Below are positions 9,127 to 17,186 of a stretch of 64,000 nucleotides of DNA, in pieces. The DNA is from Acidobacterium sp. S8 (lineage in GTDB: Bacteria > Acidobacteriota > Terriglobia > Terriglobales > Acidobacteriaceae). The translations under genes and the position numbers were made by a program. Below the pieces are notes generated by a model. The model was not told the origin of the DNA, searched no databases, and saw only the letters and a program-made list of their open reading frames with translations. Where the stretch lies: NCBI RefSeq assembly GCF_009765985.1, contig NZ_LMUM01000029.1, positions 1-64,000 of the forward strand, read 5' to 3'. Every line of letters starts with the position of its first letter. Positions within the stretch are counted from its first letter, which is position 1.

Positions 9127-9621
9127 ATGATTAAGGTACAGCTATTGCACCCCGATGCACGCGTTCCCAGCGTGAACTATGCCGGCAGCGACCTGGGCTT
9201 CGATCTTTACTCGATTGAGGACATCACACTCGAGCCAGGCGTACCGGTGAAAGTTAGAACCGGTATTGCTGTCGAAGGTCCTGAAGGACTCGGCTTCGTT
9301 CTCGGCGACCGCTCTTCGATGGCGGCCAAAGGCGTTACCTATGCCGGAGGCCGCATCGATGCTGGATACCGGGGAGAAATCCTGGTCTGCCTCGTCAATG
9401 TAAACCAGCCGAAATATTCGCTCGATCTGGTCCGCGACGCACAGGGCGCTGTCACGGATGTGGAACTCAGGCGGACAGATGCCAGTGTTCCGATCCGCAA
9501 GGGCGATAAGATCGCGCAAATGTCCCCTTTCCAGTCCATGACGCATCTGGAGATTGACGCAGTCGAAACCCTCAGCGATAGTACGCGTGGCGCAAAGGGC
9601 TTCGGCTCAAGCGGCAGGTAA
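9127..9621 (+). CDS. dut: Deoxyuridine 5'-triphosphate nucleotidohydrolase (dUTPase)
   Basis: 164 residues with all five trimeric dUTPase motifs in order: AGSDLGFDLYS (1), GDRSSMAAKGV (2), GGRIDAGYRGEI with the catalytic Asp (3), KGDKIAQM (4) and the C-terminal RGAKGFGSSG (5). It hydrolyses dUTP to dUMP and pyrophosphate, keeping uracil out of DNA and feeding dTMP synthesis. Between motifs 3 and 4 there is an insert of about 20 residues (YSLDLVRDAQGA to RRTDAS) that makes it longer than the E. coli enzyme. It runs tail to tail against the cupin gene with one base between the stops. Confidence 0.93.
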   Translation: MIKVQLLHPDARVPSVNYAGSDLGFDLYSIEDITLEPGVPVKVRTGIAVEGPEGLGFVLGDRSSMAAKGVTYAGGRIDAGYRGEILVCLVNVNQPKYSLDLVRDAQGAVTDVELRRTDASVPIRKGDKIAQMSPFQSMTHLEIDAVETLSDSTRGAKGFGSSGR

Positions 9622-9622
9622 G

Positions 9623-9988
9623 TTACTTTCGCAGATAGGCATCGGTTCCCTGGATCCAATCCGCTCGTGGCGGGGCAAATACGTCGAGGTCGATCGTATC
9701 TTCAAGAGCCTCGGCGCTATGCTTCACGTGGGGAGGAATGACAAGCATTTCTCCCGCAGCCACAGTCACAACCTCGTTGCCGTTAAGAATAAAACGGAGC
9801 GCTCCTTCGAGAATGTAGCTGATCTGTTCATTGAGATGACTGTGCTCAGGAACGATGCATCCTTTGCGCAGCAGCAGCCTCGCCAGCATCGCCTGTTCCC
9901 CATGAACGAATTGCCGCTCAAGTAGCGGGTTCAGCTGTTCGACAGGCACGGTTGAAAGACTCGCATGCTTCCATCCACTTGATGACAT
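9623..9988 (-). CDS. Small single-domain cupin protein
   Basis: 121 residues. One conserved cupin barrel: motif 1 is GCIVPEHSHLNEQISYILEG, with His, His and Glu as metal ligands in the GX5HXHX3,4EX6G pattern, and motif 2 is around GEMLVIPPHVKHS with a fourth His. All four metal ligands appear present, so it may bind a metal and act as a dioxygenase, isomerase or small-ligand sensor. No signal peptide and no partner gene; convergent with dut. The specific reaction cannot be assigned. Confidence 0.8.
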   Translation of the reverse strand: MSSSGWKHASLSTVPVEQLNPLLERQFVHGEQAMLARLLLRKGCIVPEHSHLNEQISYILEGALRFILNGNEVVTVAAGEMLVIPPHVKHSAEALEDTIDLDVFAPPRADWIQGTDAYLRK

Positions 9989-10053
9989 TCAAATGCTCCT
10001 TGGTGGCTATTCCGCCCCCATCTTACTTGAAGCTCCGATAGTATAAGAGCCAC

Positions 10054-10842
10054 ATGGACACAGGACTGAAAGACCGCGTCGCCATCGTTGCCGCATCGAG
10101 CCAGGGCATCGGCAAAGCCACAGCTCTAGCCTTCGCCGCAGAGAGCGCTCATCTGGCCATCTGCGCACGGCAAAAAGAGCCACTCGAAGCAGTCGCGCGC
10201 GAAGCTTCAGAACGCTTTGGCGTAAAAACATTCACGGCTGCTTTTGATGTGAGCAACGACGCTGCCGTCCGCAGCTTTGCGCAGGATGCTCATCATCACT
10301 TCGGCAGGCTCGATGTCTGTGTCACAAATGCAGGCGGGCCTCCAGCCAAGCCATTCCTCTCCACCACCATGGATGAGTGGGAGCGCGCCTGGCAACTGAA
10401 CCTCCGCAGCATCGTTTCTTTCGCGCAGGCGGTATTGCCTTTCATGCAGCAGCAAAAGTGGGGACGCATCGTAACCCTCACCTCTTACACCGTGAAGCAG
10501 CCGGTACCGGAATTAGTTCTCTCCAACTCCATCCGCGCCGGCGTCATGGGCCTGGTGCGCTCGCTTGCCGGCCAGTTCGGTCCTGATGGAATCACTGTGA
10601 ATAACGTAGGACCCGGCTTCACTGCGACCGACCGTTCCCGCGAAATCATCGAAAAAAGAGCGGCAGCCAAAGGAATCACTTTTGAAGAAGCTGAACGCGC
10701 CATGGCGCAGGAGATTCCTATCGGCCGCATGGCAACACCGGAAGAAGTGGCCGCAGCCATTGTCTGGCTGGCATCGGTACCTGCAGCCTCAGTCACCGGC
10801 CAGACGTTGCTCGTCGATGGAGGCTCGTATCGCGGTCTCTAG
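10054..10842 (+). CDS. SDR-fold protein with replaced catalytic Tyr and Lys
   Basis: 262 residues, clearly a classical short-chain dehydrogenase/reductase: NAD(P) motif ASSQGIGKA (residues 14-22), TNAGG (91-95) and the C-terminal TGQTLLVDGGS. The catalytic Ser is kept in TLTS (S144), but where YxxxK should stand the sequence reads SNSIR, i.e. S157 and R161. The subfamily is therefore atypical, and automatic naming as 3-oxoacyl-ACP reductase would be unsafe. It may use other residues, bind nucleotide without turnover, or have another chemistry. It is a single gene, convergent with the flavoprotein gene. Confidence 0.85.
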   Translation: MDTGLKDRVAIVAASSQGIGKATALAFAAESAHLAICARQKEPLEAVAREASERFGVKTFTAAFDVSNDAAVRSFAQDAHHHFGRLDVCVTNAGGPPAKPFLSTTMDEWERAWQLNLRSIVSFAQAVLPFMQQQKWGRIVTLTSYTVKQPVPELVLSNSIRAGVMGLVRSLAGQFGPDGITVNNVGPGFTATDRSREIIEKRAAAKGITFEEAERAMAQEIPIGRMATPEEVAAAIVWLASVPAASVTGQTLLVDGGSYRGL

Positions 10843-10855
10843 TTCTCGTTGAGAA

Positions 10856-12121
10856 TCACTTAAGTATCTGCTTCGCCGCCCGCAGCCCTGAACCCAGAGC
10901 GCCGTGCACTGTTCCCCAATGCCCGGTGATGTCGGTGTGTTCACCGGCAAAATACAATGTTCCCTCCACTGGAGCAGTCATCGCCTCGGATGCACCCAAC
11001 GCGCCAGCAGGGGCATAGCTGTACGCACCCAGGCTGAAAGGATCGTGCTGCCAGTCATGCGTGTGCCAACCGACTAACTCCGCTCGCAAATTCGCCTCCG
11101 GCATATGGAAGATAGTCGCAAGCATCCGCAACCCGGTCGCAGCAAATTCCTCATCGCTCATCGCAGCCGTATTTAAAGCTGAAGTGCCGCCCGCCCATCC
11201 CGTCAGTATTGGCGCTCGATTCGGCGCAGGAGTCCACCACACGCGCGGCAAGCCCTCGTCTGCAAACAAGAAGCCCATTCCATCTGCGCGATCTTTCCAG
11301 AAAAGGTCGCGGAAAACATATGACACCCGTCGGGCACGCCCCATCGCAAGCTGGGAAGCTGAATCGAAAATCGGCTGCGGGACAGGATCAAACACCACGC
11401 TGCCCGCCTGCAGAACACCGAGGGGCAGAGTCACCACGCACTTTCGCGCAGAAAATTCTTCCTGTGCCACACGAACGCGAACCGAGCCCCCCTGCCAATG
11501 AACAGCTTCTACCGCGCAGGAAAGACGAAGCTCCCCGCCTGCTTCTTCAAATTTCTTCAACAGGTACGCAGGCAGTGCTGCGTAGCCATCAAGAATACGA
11601 AAGGCGCGGTCTCCCTCGATTGCATCTTCCGCCTTCTGCTGGCGCGCAAGCGCCGCCGTGCCGATCTTTCGCGCATCCGCCGCGTTGAATCCTTCAACGA
11701 AACCGATCGCTGCTTGTATGGCTTCCTCGGGTAAGTGTTTCTCAGCAATCCAATCTGTAAAACTCATGTCTGGGGCGTTCTCAGAAAGCTCTTCGAGAAC
11801 ATCAAATGTTCCCTCGCGCGAGCATTCTGACAACGCTCCTTCTTCAAAGCACATCTGCTTGCCACCCAGCTCGTAGGTGGCCAGACCGGCTTCATCAATC
11901 AGCGACCACAAATCATCACTGCGCCCATGCACAAACTCCGCGCCGAGCTCCACCGGCAGCTCGCTCTCGCTCAGGCGTTCGGTGAGGATGCGTCCACCAA
12001 CCCGCGAACGGCCTTCGAGCAGCAGCACACTCTTTTCCGCCTCGGCGAGTGCGCGTGCAGTGGCGAGTCCGGCCACGCCCGCACCGATCACAATCACGTC
12101 ATATCTTTTCAATTCGAACAT
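10856..12121 (-). CDS. Flavin-containing amine oxidase-like FAD oxidoreductase
   Basis: 421 residues of the monoamine oxidase/phytoene desaturase fold. The N-terminal dinucleotide motif is VIVIGAGVAGLATARAL, followed by LLLEGRSRVGGR. The substrate domain has LPLGVLQAG, and the C-terminal FAD loop is LYFAGEHTD with the HGALGSGLRAA helix. Such enzymes oxidise primary or polyamines to aldehyde, ammonia and H2O2. No signal peptide and no covalent-flavin Cys context is seen. The start lies 21 bases downstream of the stop of the GntR gene's strand neighbour region. Substrate unknown; alternatives include a tryptophan oxidase-like enzyme. Confidence 0.85.
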   Translation of the reverse strand: MFELKRYDVIVIGAGVAGLATARALAEAEKSVLLLEGRSRVGGRILTERLSESELPVELGAEFVHGRSDDLWSLIDEAGLATYELGGKQMCFEEGALSECSREGTFDVLEELSENAPDMSFTDWIAEKHLPEEAIQAAIGFVEGFNAADARKIGTAALARQQKAEDAIEGDRAFRILDGYAALPAYLLKKFEEAGGELRLSCAVEAVHWQGGSVRVRVAQEEFSARKCVVTLPLGVLQAGSVVFDPVPQPIFDSASQLAMGRARRVSYVFRDLFWKDRADGMGFLFADEGLPRVWWTPAPNRAPILTGWAGGTSALNTAAMSDEEFAATGLRMLATIFHMPEANLRAELVGWHTHDWQHDPFSLGAYSYAPAGALGASEAMTAPVEGTLYFAGEHTDITGHWGTVHGALGSGLRAAKQILK

Positions 12122-12142
12122 GCAGAATAGGATGCGGCCATC

Positions 12143-12916
12143 TCAGGCATCTACTGTCGGTTTGCGCCCGGCTGTCTTCTTCTTTGCCGCAATCCGTTTT
12201 GAACCGGCTTTCGATAAAGCACTCTCTTTTACCTGTGCCGATTCCGCCAGCTTCAGGTGCTTCTCCATCACTGCGCGTGCCTCATCTGCATTGCGTGAAC
12301 GGATAGCACGGTATATCTCGCGATGAATCTCCGCAGCCTGCTTCAAACTCTGCGACCGCTCCACTGTTCTTCTGCGTTCCTCATATAGCGCGGCCGTGAT
12401 CGTTTCCATCAGTACGGCGAGAATTGGATTGCCGGCAGCCTCTGCAATGGTGCGATGAAAGCGCATGTCATGGATCAGATATTCCTGCGGCTCATGAAAT
12501 GTGGCATACATCTCCGTCACCTCTTCCGCCAGCGCGGTAAAGTGCTCGTCCCGGCCGCGCTCAGCGGCCAGCGCCGCCAGATGGCTCTCAAGAATGAGAC
12601 GCGCTTCAAACATCTGCCATGGCTTGAACCCATGCAGCACACTCAGCAGCGCAAGCGGCTCTGTTCCCAGTGTTGGAGGACCGTCGGCAACGAATGTCCC
12701 CACACCGTGACGCACATTCAGCACACCCATCGCCGCCAGATGCCCGATACCCGCCCGCAGGCTTGCGCGGCTGATCTTGAGCTTCTTCGCAAAATCGCGC
12801 TCCGGCGGAATCTTGTCCCCCGGGTGCAGCGTTCCATCTTCGATAAGCGAGCGGACGTGGTTGACCACCTGCATCGTAAGGTGTGTTTCGCTGTTACGGT
12901 ATGCGTGGTTCGCCAT
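12143..12916 (-). CDS. GntR-family regulator, FadR/FCD subfamily (probable hexuronate regulator)
   Basis: 257 residues from the ATG at 12916; a longer form from 12946 has a Cys/Met-rich, unconvincing extension. The N-terminal winged helix shows PGDKIPPERDFAKKLKISRASLR, typical GntR, and the rest is the all-helical FCD domain with HDMRFHRTIAEAAGNP (metal-binding Asp/His) and a terminal helix ARAVMEKHL. A Lys/Arg-rich tail follows. It is divergent from uxaC, and the intergenic region holds GTGGT-N3-ACCAC, matching the known FadR-subfamily operator. It is therefore probably the local repressor of uronate use, with a uronate-derived effector. Confidence 0.88.
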   Translation of the reverse strand: MANHAYRNSETHLTMQVVNHVRSLIEDGTLHPGDKIPPERDFAKKLKISRASLRAGIGHLAAMGVLNVRHGVGTFVADGPPTLGTEPLALLSVLHGFKPWQMFEARLILESHLAALAAERGRDEHFTALAEEVTEMYATFHEPQEYLIHDMRFHRTIAEAAGNPILAVLMETITAALYEERRRTVERSQSLKQAAEIHREIYRAIRSRNADEARAVMEKHLKLAESAQVKESALSKAGSKRIAAKKKTAGRKPTVDA

Positions 12917-13014
12917 ATCGCCCATCTGCATGCAGCAGCTTAGCACTTCTCCGTCTCATTTACGCGCCTCTTTGCTTGACCAACAACCCTCTCGCGGCGA
13001 TAGACTCAAGCGTG

Positions 13015-13027
13015 GTGGTCGGACCAC
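13015..13027. promoter_or_regulatory. FadR-subfamily (GntR) operator before uxaC
   Basis: Perfect palindrome GTGGT-CGG-ACCAC in the gntR/uxaC divergent region, fitting the TNGTNNNACNA consensus described for FadR-type GntR proteins. It lies just downstream of a possible promoter (TTGACC at 12976-12981, GATAGA at 12999-13004, 17-bp spacer), i.e. across the expected transcription start, a classical repressor position. Similar sites occur at 15863 and 60028. Confidence 0.65.
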
Positions 13028-13056
13028 GCCCACCATGACCCATTTCAGGAGATTCC

Positions 13057-14451
13057 GTGGCCATTCTTCACCCAGACCGGCTCTTTCCCGCCGACCCGGA
13101 TATGCGTTCCATCGCGCGCCGTCTTTACGATTCCATCTGCGACCTGCCCATCGTCAGCCCGCACGGCCACACCGAAGCAGGCTGGTTCGCGAAGAATGAG
13201 CCTTTCCCCGATCCGACCCAGCTGCTGATACTGCCCGATCACTATCTCTACCGCATGCTCTACAGCCAGGGCATTTCTATGCAGGACCTCGGCATTCGCC
13301 AGACCGGATCCATCGATTCCCGTAAAATCTGGCGCATCTTCGCCGAACATTATTACCTCTTTCGCGGCACGCCCACGCGCATCTGGCTCGATTACGAATT
13401 TGAAATGCTCTTCGGTTTGGACCAGCGGCTCTCCGCGGCGACTGCCGATCATTATTTCGACGTTATTGCAGAGAAATTGCACCAGCCCGAGTTTCTTCCA
13501 CGTGCGCTTTACGAACGCTTCCGTATCGAGGTTCTCGCCACAACCGATTCGCCGCTCGACTCGCTCGAAGATCATCGCGCTCTTCGCGAATCTGGATGGA
13601 AAGGCCGCATCATCCCAACTTTTCGCCCTGACTCTGTTGTCGATCCCGCCTTCCACGGCTTCCGCCAGAACATCGCAAAACTCGGCGAGCAGACAGGTGA
13701 GGATACGACAGCATGGCCCGGCTATTTGAATGCGCTGAGCAAATCACGAGCCCGCTTCAAGGCCCTTGGCGCTACCGCCACCGATCACGGCCATCCAACC
13801 GCGAACACTGCCAATCTCAGCACCGCCGAAGCCGAAAAACTTTTCGCCACGGTCCTTTCCGGCAATGCAACTGCCGCGCAACAGGAACTCTTCCGCGCGC
13901 AGATGCTCACAGAAATGGCGCGTATGAGCGTCGATGATGGACTCGTCATGCAACTGCACCCGGGAAGCTTTCGCAATCACAATCAGAAAGTCTTCGAACT
14001 CTTCGGACGCGACTCGGGAGCCGATATTCCCACTGCAACCGATTACGTCCACGTCCTCAAGCCTCTGCTCGATCTCTTCGGCAATGAGCCGTCTTTCACC
14101 TTCATCCTCTTCACACTCGACGAATCCGCCTATAGCCGCGAACTCGCGCCGCTCGCCGGACACTACCCATGCCTGCGTCTCGGGCCTCCGTGGTGGTTCC
14201 ACGACAGCCCCGAAGGCATGCTGCGTTTCCGTGAAATGGCAACTGAAACCGCGGGCTTCTACAACACCGTCGGATTCAACGATGACACCCGCGCCTTTCT
14301 TTCCATACCTGCGCGCCACGATGTCGCCCGCCGCAGCGATTGCGCTTTCCTCGCGCGTCTCGTTGCCGAGCACCGCCTGAATGAAGATGAGGCCTTCGAG
14401 CTGGCGCAGGATTTGACCGTAAATCTCGTCCGCAAAGCATACCGCCTGTAG
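13057..14451 (+). CDS. uxaC: Uronate isomerase UxaC
   Basis: 464 residues from a GTG preceded by CAGGAG with 5-nt spacing. It isomerises D-glucuronate to D-fructuronate and D-galacturonate to D-tagaturonate in the cytosol. The amidohydrolase-fold HxH is in SPHGHTEAGW (H36, H38). Other family segments are LFRGTPTRIWLDYEF, TTDSPLDSL, GWKGRIIPTFRPD, QLHPGSFRNHN and the C-terminal VGFNDDTRAFLSIPARHDV with RRSDCAFLA. Length is normal. It heads the hexuronate gene group, followed by its transporter, and is divergent from the GntR regulator with an operator in between. Confidence 0.97.
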   Translation: MAILHPDRLFPADPDMRSIARRLYDSICDLPIVSPHGHTEAGWFAKNEPFPDPTQLLILPDHYLYRMLYSQGISMQDLGIRQTGSIDSRKIWRIFAEHYYLFRGTPTRIWLDYEFEMLFGLDQRLSAATADHYFDVIAEKLHQPEFLPRALYERFRIEVLATTDSPLDSLEDHRALRESGWKGRIIPTFRPDSVVDPAFHGFRQNIAKLGEQTGEDTTAWPGYLNALSKSRARFKALGATATDHGHPTANTANLSTAEAEKLFATVLSGNATAAQQELFRAQMLTEMARMSVDDGLVMQLHPGSFRNHNQKVFELFGRDSGADIPTATDYVHVLKPLLDLFGNEPSFTFILFTLDESAYSRELAPLAGHYPCLRLGPPWWFHDSPEGMLRFREMATETAGFYNTVGFNDDTRAFLSIPARHDVARRSDCAFLARLVAEHRLNEDEAFELAQDLTVNLVRKAYRL

Positions 14452-14543
14452 AGACGTACACCGCATTCGTCTTGTCTACGTGTATGCGGCGCAGATATAA
14501 CCAAGCGGAAGCTATTTTTTGTACAAGAAGCTGATAGACGTCT

Positions 14544-15857
14544 ATGACTGCCTCCGGCAATTCGATCAATCAACAATACGTCGCCGATGATCCTTTGACT
14601 TCGCGGCCACAAAAGAGCCACGTGCGCTGGACTGTCTGCGCCATGCTCTTCGCCGCCACCTCGATTAACTACATGGATCGCCAGGTGCTCGGCATTCTCG
14701 CTCCCGTGCTACAGCACAGCATCGGATGGACCGAGGCTCAATACGGTTACATCGTCAGCGCATTTCAGTTCGCCTATGCCATCGGCCTCATCCTTGCCGG
14801 GCAGATGGTCGACCGCTTCGGCACACGCATCGGCTACGCCATCGTCATGGGCATCTGGAGCATCTCGGCGATGTGTCACTCTCTCGTGAACACCGCGCTT
14901 GGCTTCGGCGTGGCGCGCTTTTTTCTGGGCCTGGGTGAATCAGGAAATTTTCCCGCAGCGATCAAGTCCACGGCGGAGTGGTTCCCGCAAAGCGAACGCT
15001 CTCTTGCCACAGGCATTTTCAATTCGGGCACAAATGTCGGCGCTATCCTTGCCCCTGCCATCGTCCCCTGGGTCACGATTCGCTATGGATGGCGCGTTTC
15101 CTTTCTCATCACAGGGGCTTTCAGCGCAGCCTGGATCATCTGGTGGCTCACGCACTATCGCAAGCCGTCTGAGCATCCCAAGGTCAGCCGCGCCGAGCTT
15201 GAGCTGATCCATCGCGATCCGCCTCAATCAGCTGCAAAGCTTCCGTGGAAGAAGATCATCGGCTACCGACAGACCTGGGCGTTTTCGCTCGCAAAATTTC
15301 TCACCGATCCCATCTGGTGGTTCTATCTCTATTGGCTGCCGAAATTCTTCGATGCCCGCTTTCATCTCGGCCTATCGCATCTCGGCCTGCCCCTGATCAT
15401 CGTCTACAACGCATCGGCAGTCGGCAGCATCGGCGGCGGATGGCTGCCCTCTTTCATCCATCGCAGCGGCATGTCAATGGTGAAAGCGCGCCTGCTCACC
15501 ATGCTGCTCTTCGCCTGCGTCGTCACCCCGATCTTTTTCGCCAGCCGCACCAATTCCGAATGGGTCGCCGTTGGCCTGCTCAGCCTCGCCGCCGCCGCCC
15601 ACCAGGGCTGGTCGGCGAATCTGTTCACCACTGCATCCGATATGTTTCCCAAGAGCGCCGTCGGCGCTGTCGTCGGCATCGGAGGCATGGCAGGCTCTGT
15701 GGGCGGCGTGCTCTTCTCGCTCAGCACTGGCTGGGTGCTCCAGGTGACGCACAGCTACTCGTCCCTGTTCGGAATCGCAGCCAGCGCGTACCTTATCGCA
15801 TTGCTGGTGCTTCGCATGCTCGCGCCGGGATTGCAAAAGGTGGAAGTTCCTGCGTGA
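14544..15857 (+). CDS. MFS hexuronate transporter (ExuT-like, ACS family)
   Basis: 437 residues with about twelve membrane segments. The first loop has INYMDRQVLG, then GQMVDRFGTRIGY (the MFS loop 2-3 signature) and GLGESGNFPAAIKSTAEWFP, characteristic of the anion:cation symporter group that includes ExuT and GudP. It probably imports glucuronate or galacturonate with protons. It sits 92 bases after uxaC and before the LarA homologue, in the same direction. AAGAAG about 14 nt before ATG is a weak ribosome site. The symbol exuT is plausible but the substrate is inferred from neighbours. Confidence 0.88.
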   Translation: MTASGNSINQQYVADDPLTSRPQKSHVRWTVCAMLFAATSINYMDRQVLGILAPVLQHSIGWTEAQYGYIVSAFQFAYAIGLILAGQMVDRFGTRIGYAIVMGIWSISAMCHSLVNTALGFGVARFFLGLGESGNFPAAIKSTAEWFPQSERSLATGIFNSGTNVGAILAPAIVPWVTIRYGWRVSFLITGAFSAAWIIWWLTHYRKPSEHPKVSRAELELIHRDPPQSAAKLPWKKIIGYRQTWAFSLAKFLTDPIWWFYLYWLPKFFDARFHLGLSHLGLPLIIVYNASAVGSIGGGWLPSFIHRSGMSMVKARLLTMLLFACVVTPIFFASRTNSEWVAVGLLSLAAAAHQGWSANLFTTASDMFPKSAVGAVVGIGGMAGSVGGVLFSLSTGWVLQVTHSYSSLFGIAASAYLIALLVLRMLAPGLQKVEVPA

Positions 15858-15862
15858 GCGGG

Positions 15863-15875
15863 ATGGTCTGACCAC
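15863..15875. promoter_or_regulatory. FadR-subfamily (GntR) operator before the LarA homologue
   Basis: ATGGT-CTG-ACCAC, with the core TGGT-N3-ACCA perfectly palindromic (15864-15874). It lies in the 54-base gap between the MFS gene and the LarA homologue, 37 bases before the latter's ATG. This suggests a second GntR-controlled transcription start for the last three enzymes of the island. Same motif as at 13015 and 60028. Confidence 0.6.
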
Positions 15876-15911
15876 GGCGTGCGAGCGTAAACTGGAAAAA
15901 AGCTATCGTTC

Positions 15912-17186
15912 ATGAGCCTCTATCTCAACACCGGCAGCAGCACGACCGAACTCACGCCGCAACAACTGCATGACCTGCTTTTTCAGGCACTCGCTGCGCT
16001 CGGGGAACGCAAGCGCGTCCTCATCGTGCCTCCAGATCAGACGCGCGCCCACTCCCGCGCAGGTGAGCTCGCCCGCTATGCCTATGAGTATTACGGAGAC
16101 AATCTCCAGGCCATCCTGCCCGCGCTCGGCACCCATTCCGCCATGTCACCATCAAACCTCACGCGTATGTTTGGGAATGTGCCGCACTCGCTCTTCCGCG
16201 TGCACAACTGGCGCACCGATGTGGAAACACTGGGCGAAGTTCCGGCTGAATTCATTCACGAGAAATCGGAAGGCAAGCTCAACTATCCGTGGGCGGCACA
16301 AGTCAACAAGCTGATTGCCCGCGGCGGATTCGATCTTGTGCTTTCCATCGGGCAAGTGGTGCCGCATGAAGTCATCGGCATGGCCAACTACAACAAAAAC
16401 ATTCTTGTCGGCACCGGTGGACGCGAAGGCATCAACCGCAGCCATTATCTTGGCGCAGTTTATGGCATGGAACGCATCATGGGACGCGCCGACAACCCCG
16501 TCCGTCAGGTGCTCAATTATGCATCCGATCACTTCCTGAAAGACATCCCCATCGTCTACGTGCACACCGTTGTTGGCCGCAACGCACAGGGCAAGCTCGC
16601 CGTGCGCGGACTTTTCATCGGTGATGATGCCGAGTGCTTCCATCGCGCCGCTAACCTTAGCCTCGAAGTCAACTTCGAAATGCTTGACCGGCCTATTCAG
16701 AAGGCAGTTGTTTACCTCGAACCCGGCGAATTCAAAAGCACCTGGCTTGGCAACAAGGCCGTCTATCGCACTCGCATGGCGCTTGCCGACGGAGGCGAGC
16801 TGATCGTGCTCGCGCCCGGCGTCAAGGAATTTGGCGAAGACAAAACCATCGATGCCCTCATCCGCAAGTATGGCTATCTCGGCACCCCCGCAACCCTCGC
16901 GGCAGTCGAAAAACATCCCGATCTTGCATCCGATTTGAGCGCAGCAGCACATCTCATTCACGGTTCCTCGGAAGGCCGCTTCACCATCACCTACTGCCCC
17001 GGCTCGCTCACGCAACGGGAAATTGAAAGCGTTGGCTTCCGCTACGCCGACCTCAAAACAATGTCTGAGCGCTACGATCCCGCAAAGCTGAAGAACGGTT
17101 ACAACACGGTGGATGGCGAAGAAATCTTCTTCATCTCCAATCCGGGCCTTGGCCTCTGGGCCTATCGCGGCAGGTTCACAACATGA
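15912..17186 (+). CDS. LarA-superfamily nickel-pincer epimerase homologue (candidate mannonate/gluconate epimerase)
   Basis: 424 residues of the LarA (DUF2088) superfamily, whose enzymes racemise or epimerise 2-hydroxyacids using a nickel-pincer nucleotide. PPDQTR gives R45, GTHSAM gives H75, VPHEVIG gives H152, NYNKN gives K162 and NRSHYL gives H178. The last three have exactly the spacing (10 and 16 residues) of His174, Lys184 and His200 of Lactobacillus plantarum LarA, including the lysine that holds the cofactor. Known superfamily members include a D-gluconate 2-epimerase, and the position between a uronate carrier and uxaE makes D-mannonate/D-gluconate epimerisation the best guess. Cofactor genes larB, larC and larE are not in the window. 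It overlaps uxaE by 4 bases (ATGA). Confidence 0.82.
   Translation: MSLYLNTGSSTTELTPQQLHDLLFQALAALGERKRVLIVPPDQTRAHSRAGELARYAYEYYGDNLQAILPALGTHSAMSPSNLTRMFGNVPHSLFRVHNWRTDVETLGEVPAEFIHEKSEGKLNYPWAAQVNKLIARGGFDLVLSIGQVVPHEVIGMANYNKNILVGTGGREGINRSHYLGAVYGMERIMGRADNPVRQVLNYASDHFLKDIPIVYVHTVVGRNAQGKLAVRGLFIGDDAECFHRAANLSLEVNFEMLDRPIQKAVVYLEPGEFKSTWLGNKAVYRTRMALADGGELIVLAPGVKEFGEDKTIDALIRKYGYLGTPATLAAVEKHPDLASDLSAAAHLIHGSSEGRFTITYCPGSLTQREIESVGFRYADLKTMSERYDPAKLKNGYNTVDGEEIFFISNPGLGLWAYRGRFTT

Noticed and set aside
12917-12946. Upstream start (ATG 12946) for the GntR regulator
   Set aside because: It would add a Cys/Met-rich stretch unlike the family; the ATG at 12916 gives a normal N-terminus.
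16152-17015. 287-codon open frame antisense to the LarA homologue
   Set aside because: No motif, no ribosome site, entirely inside a gene with conserved active-site residues.
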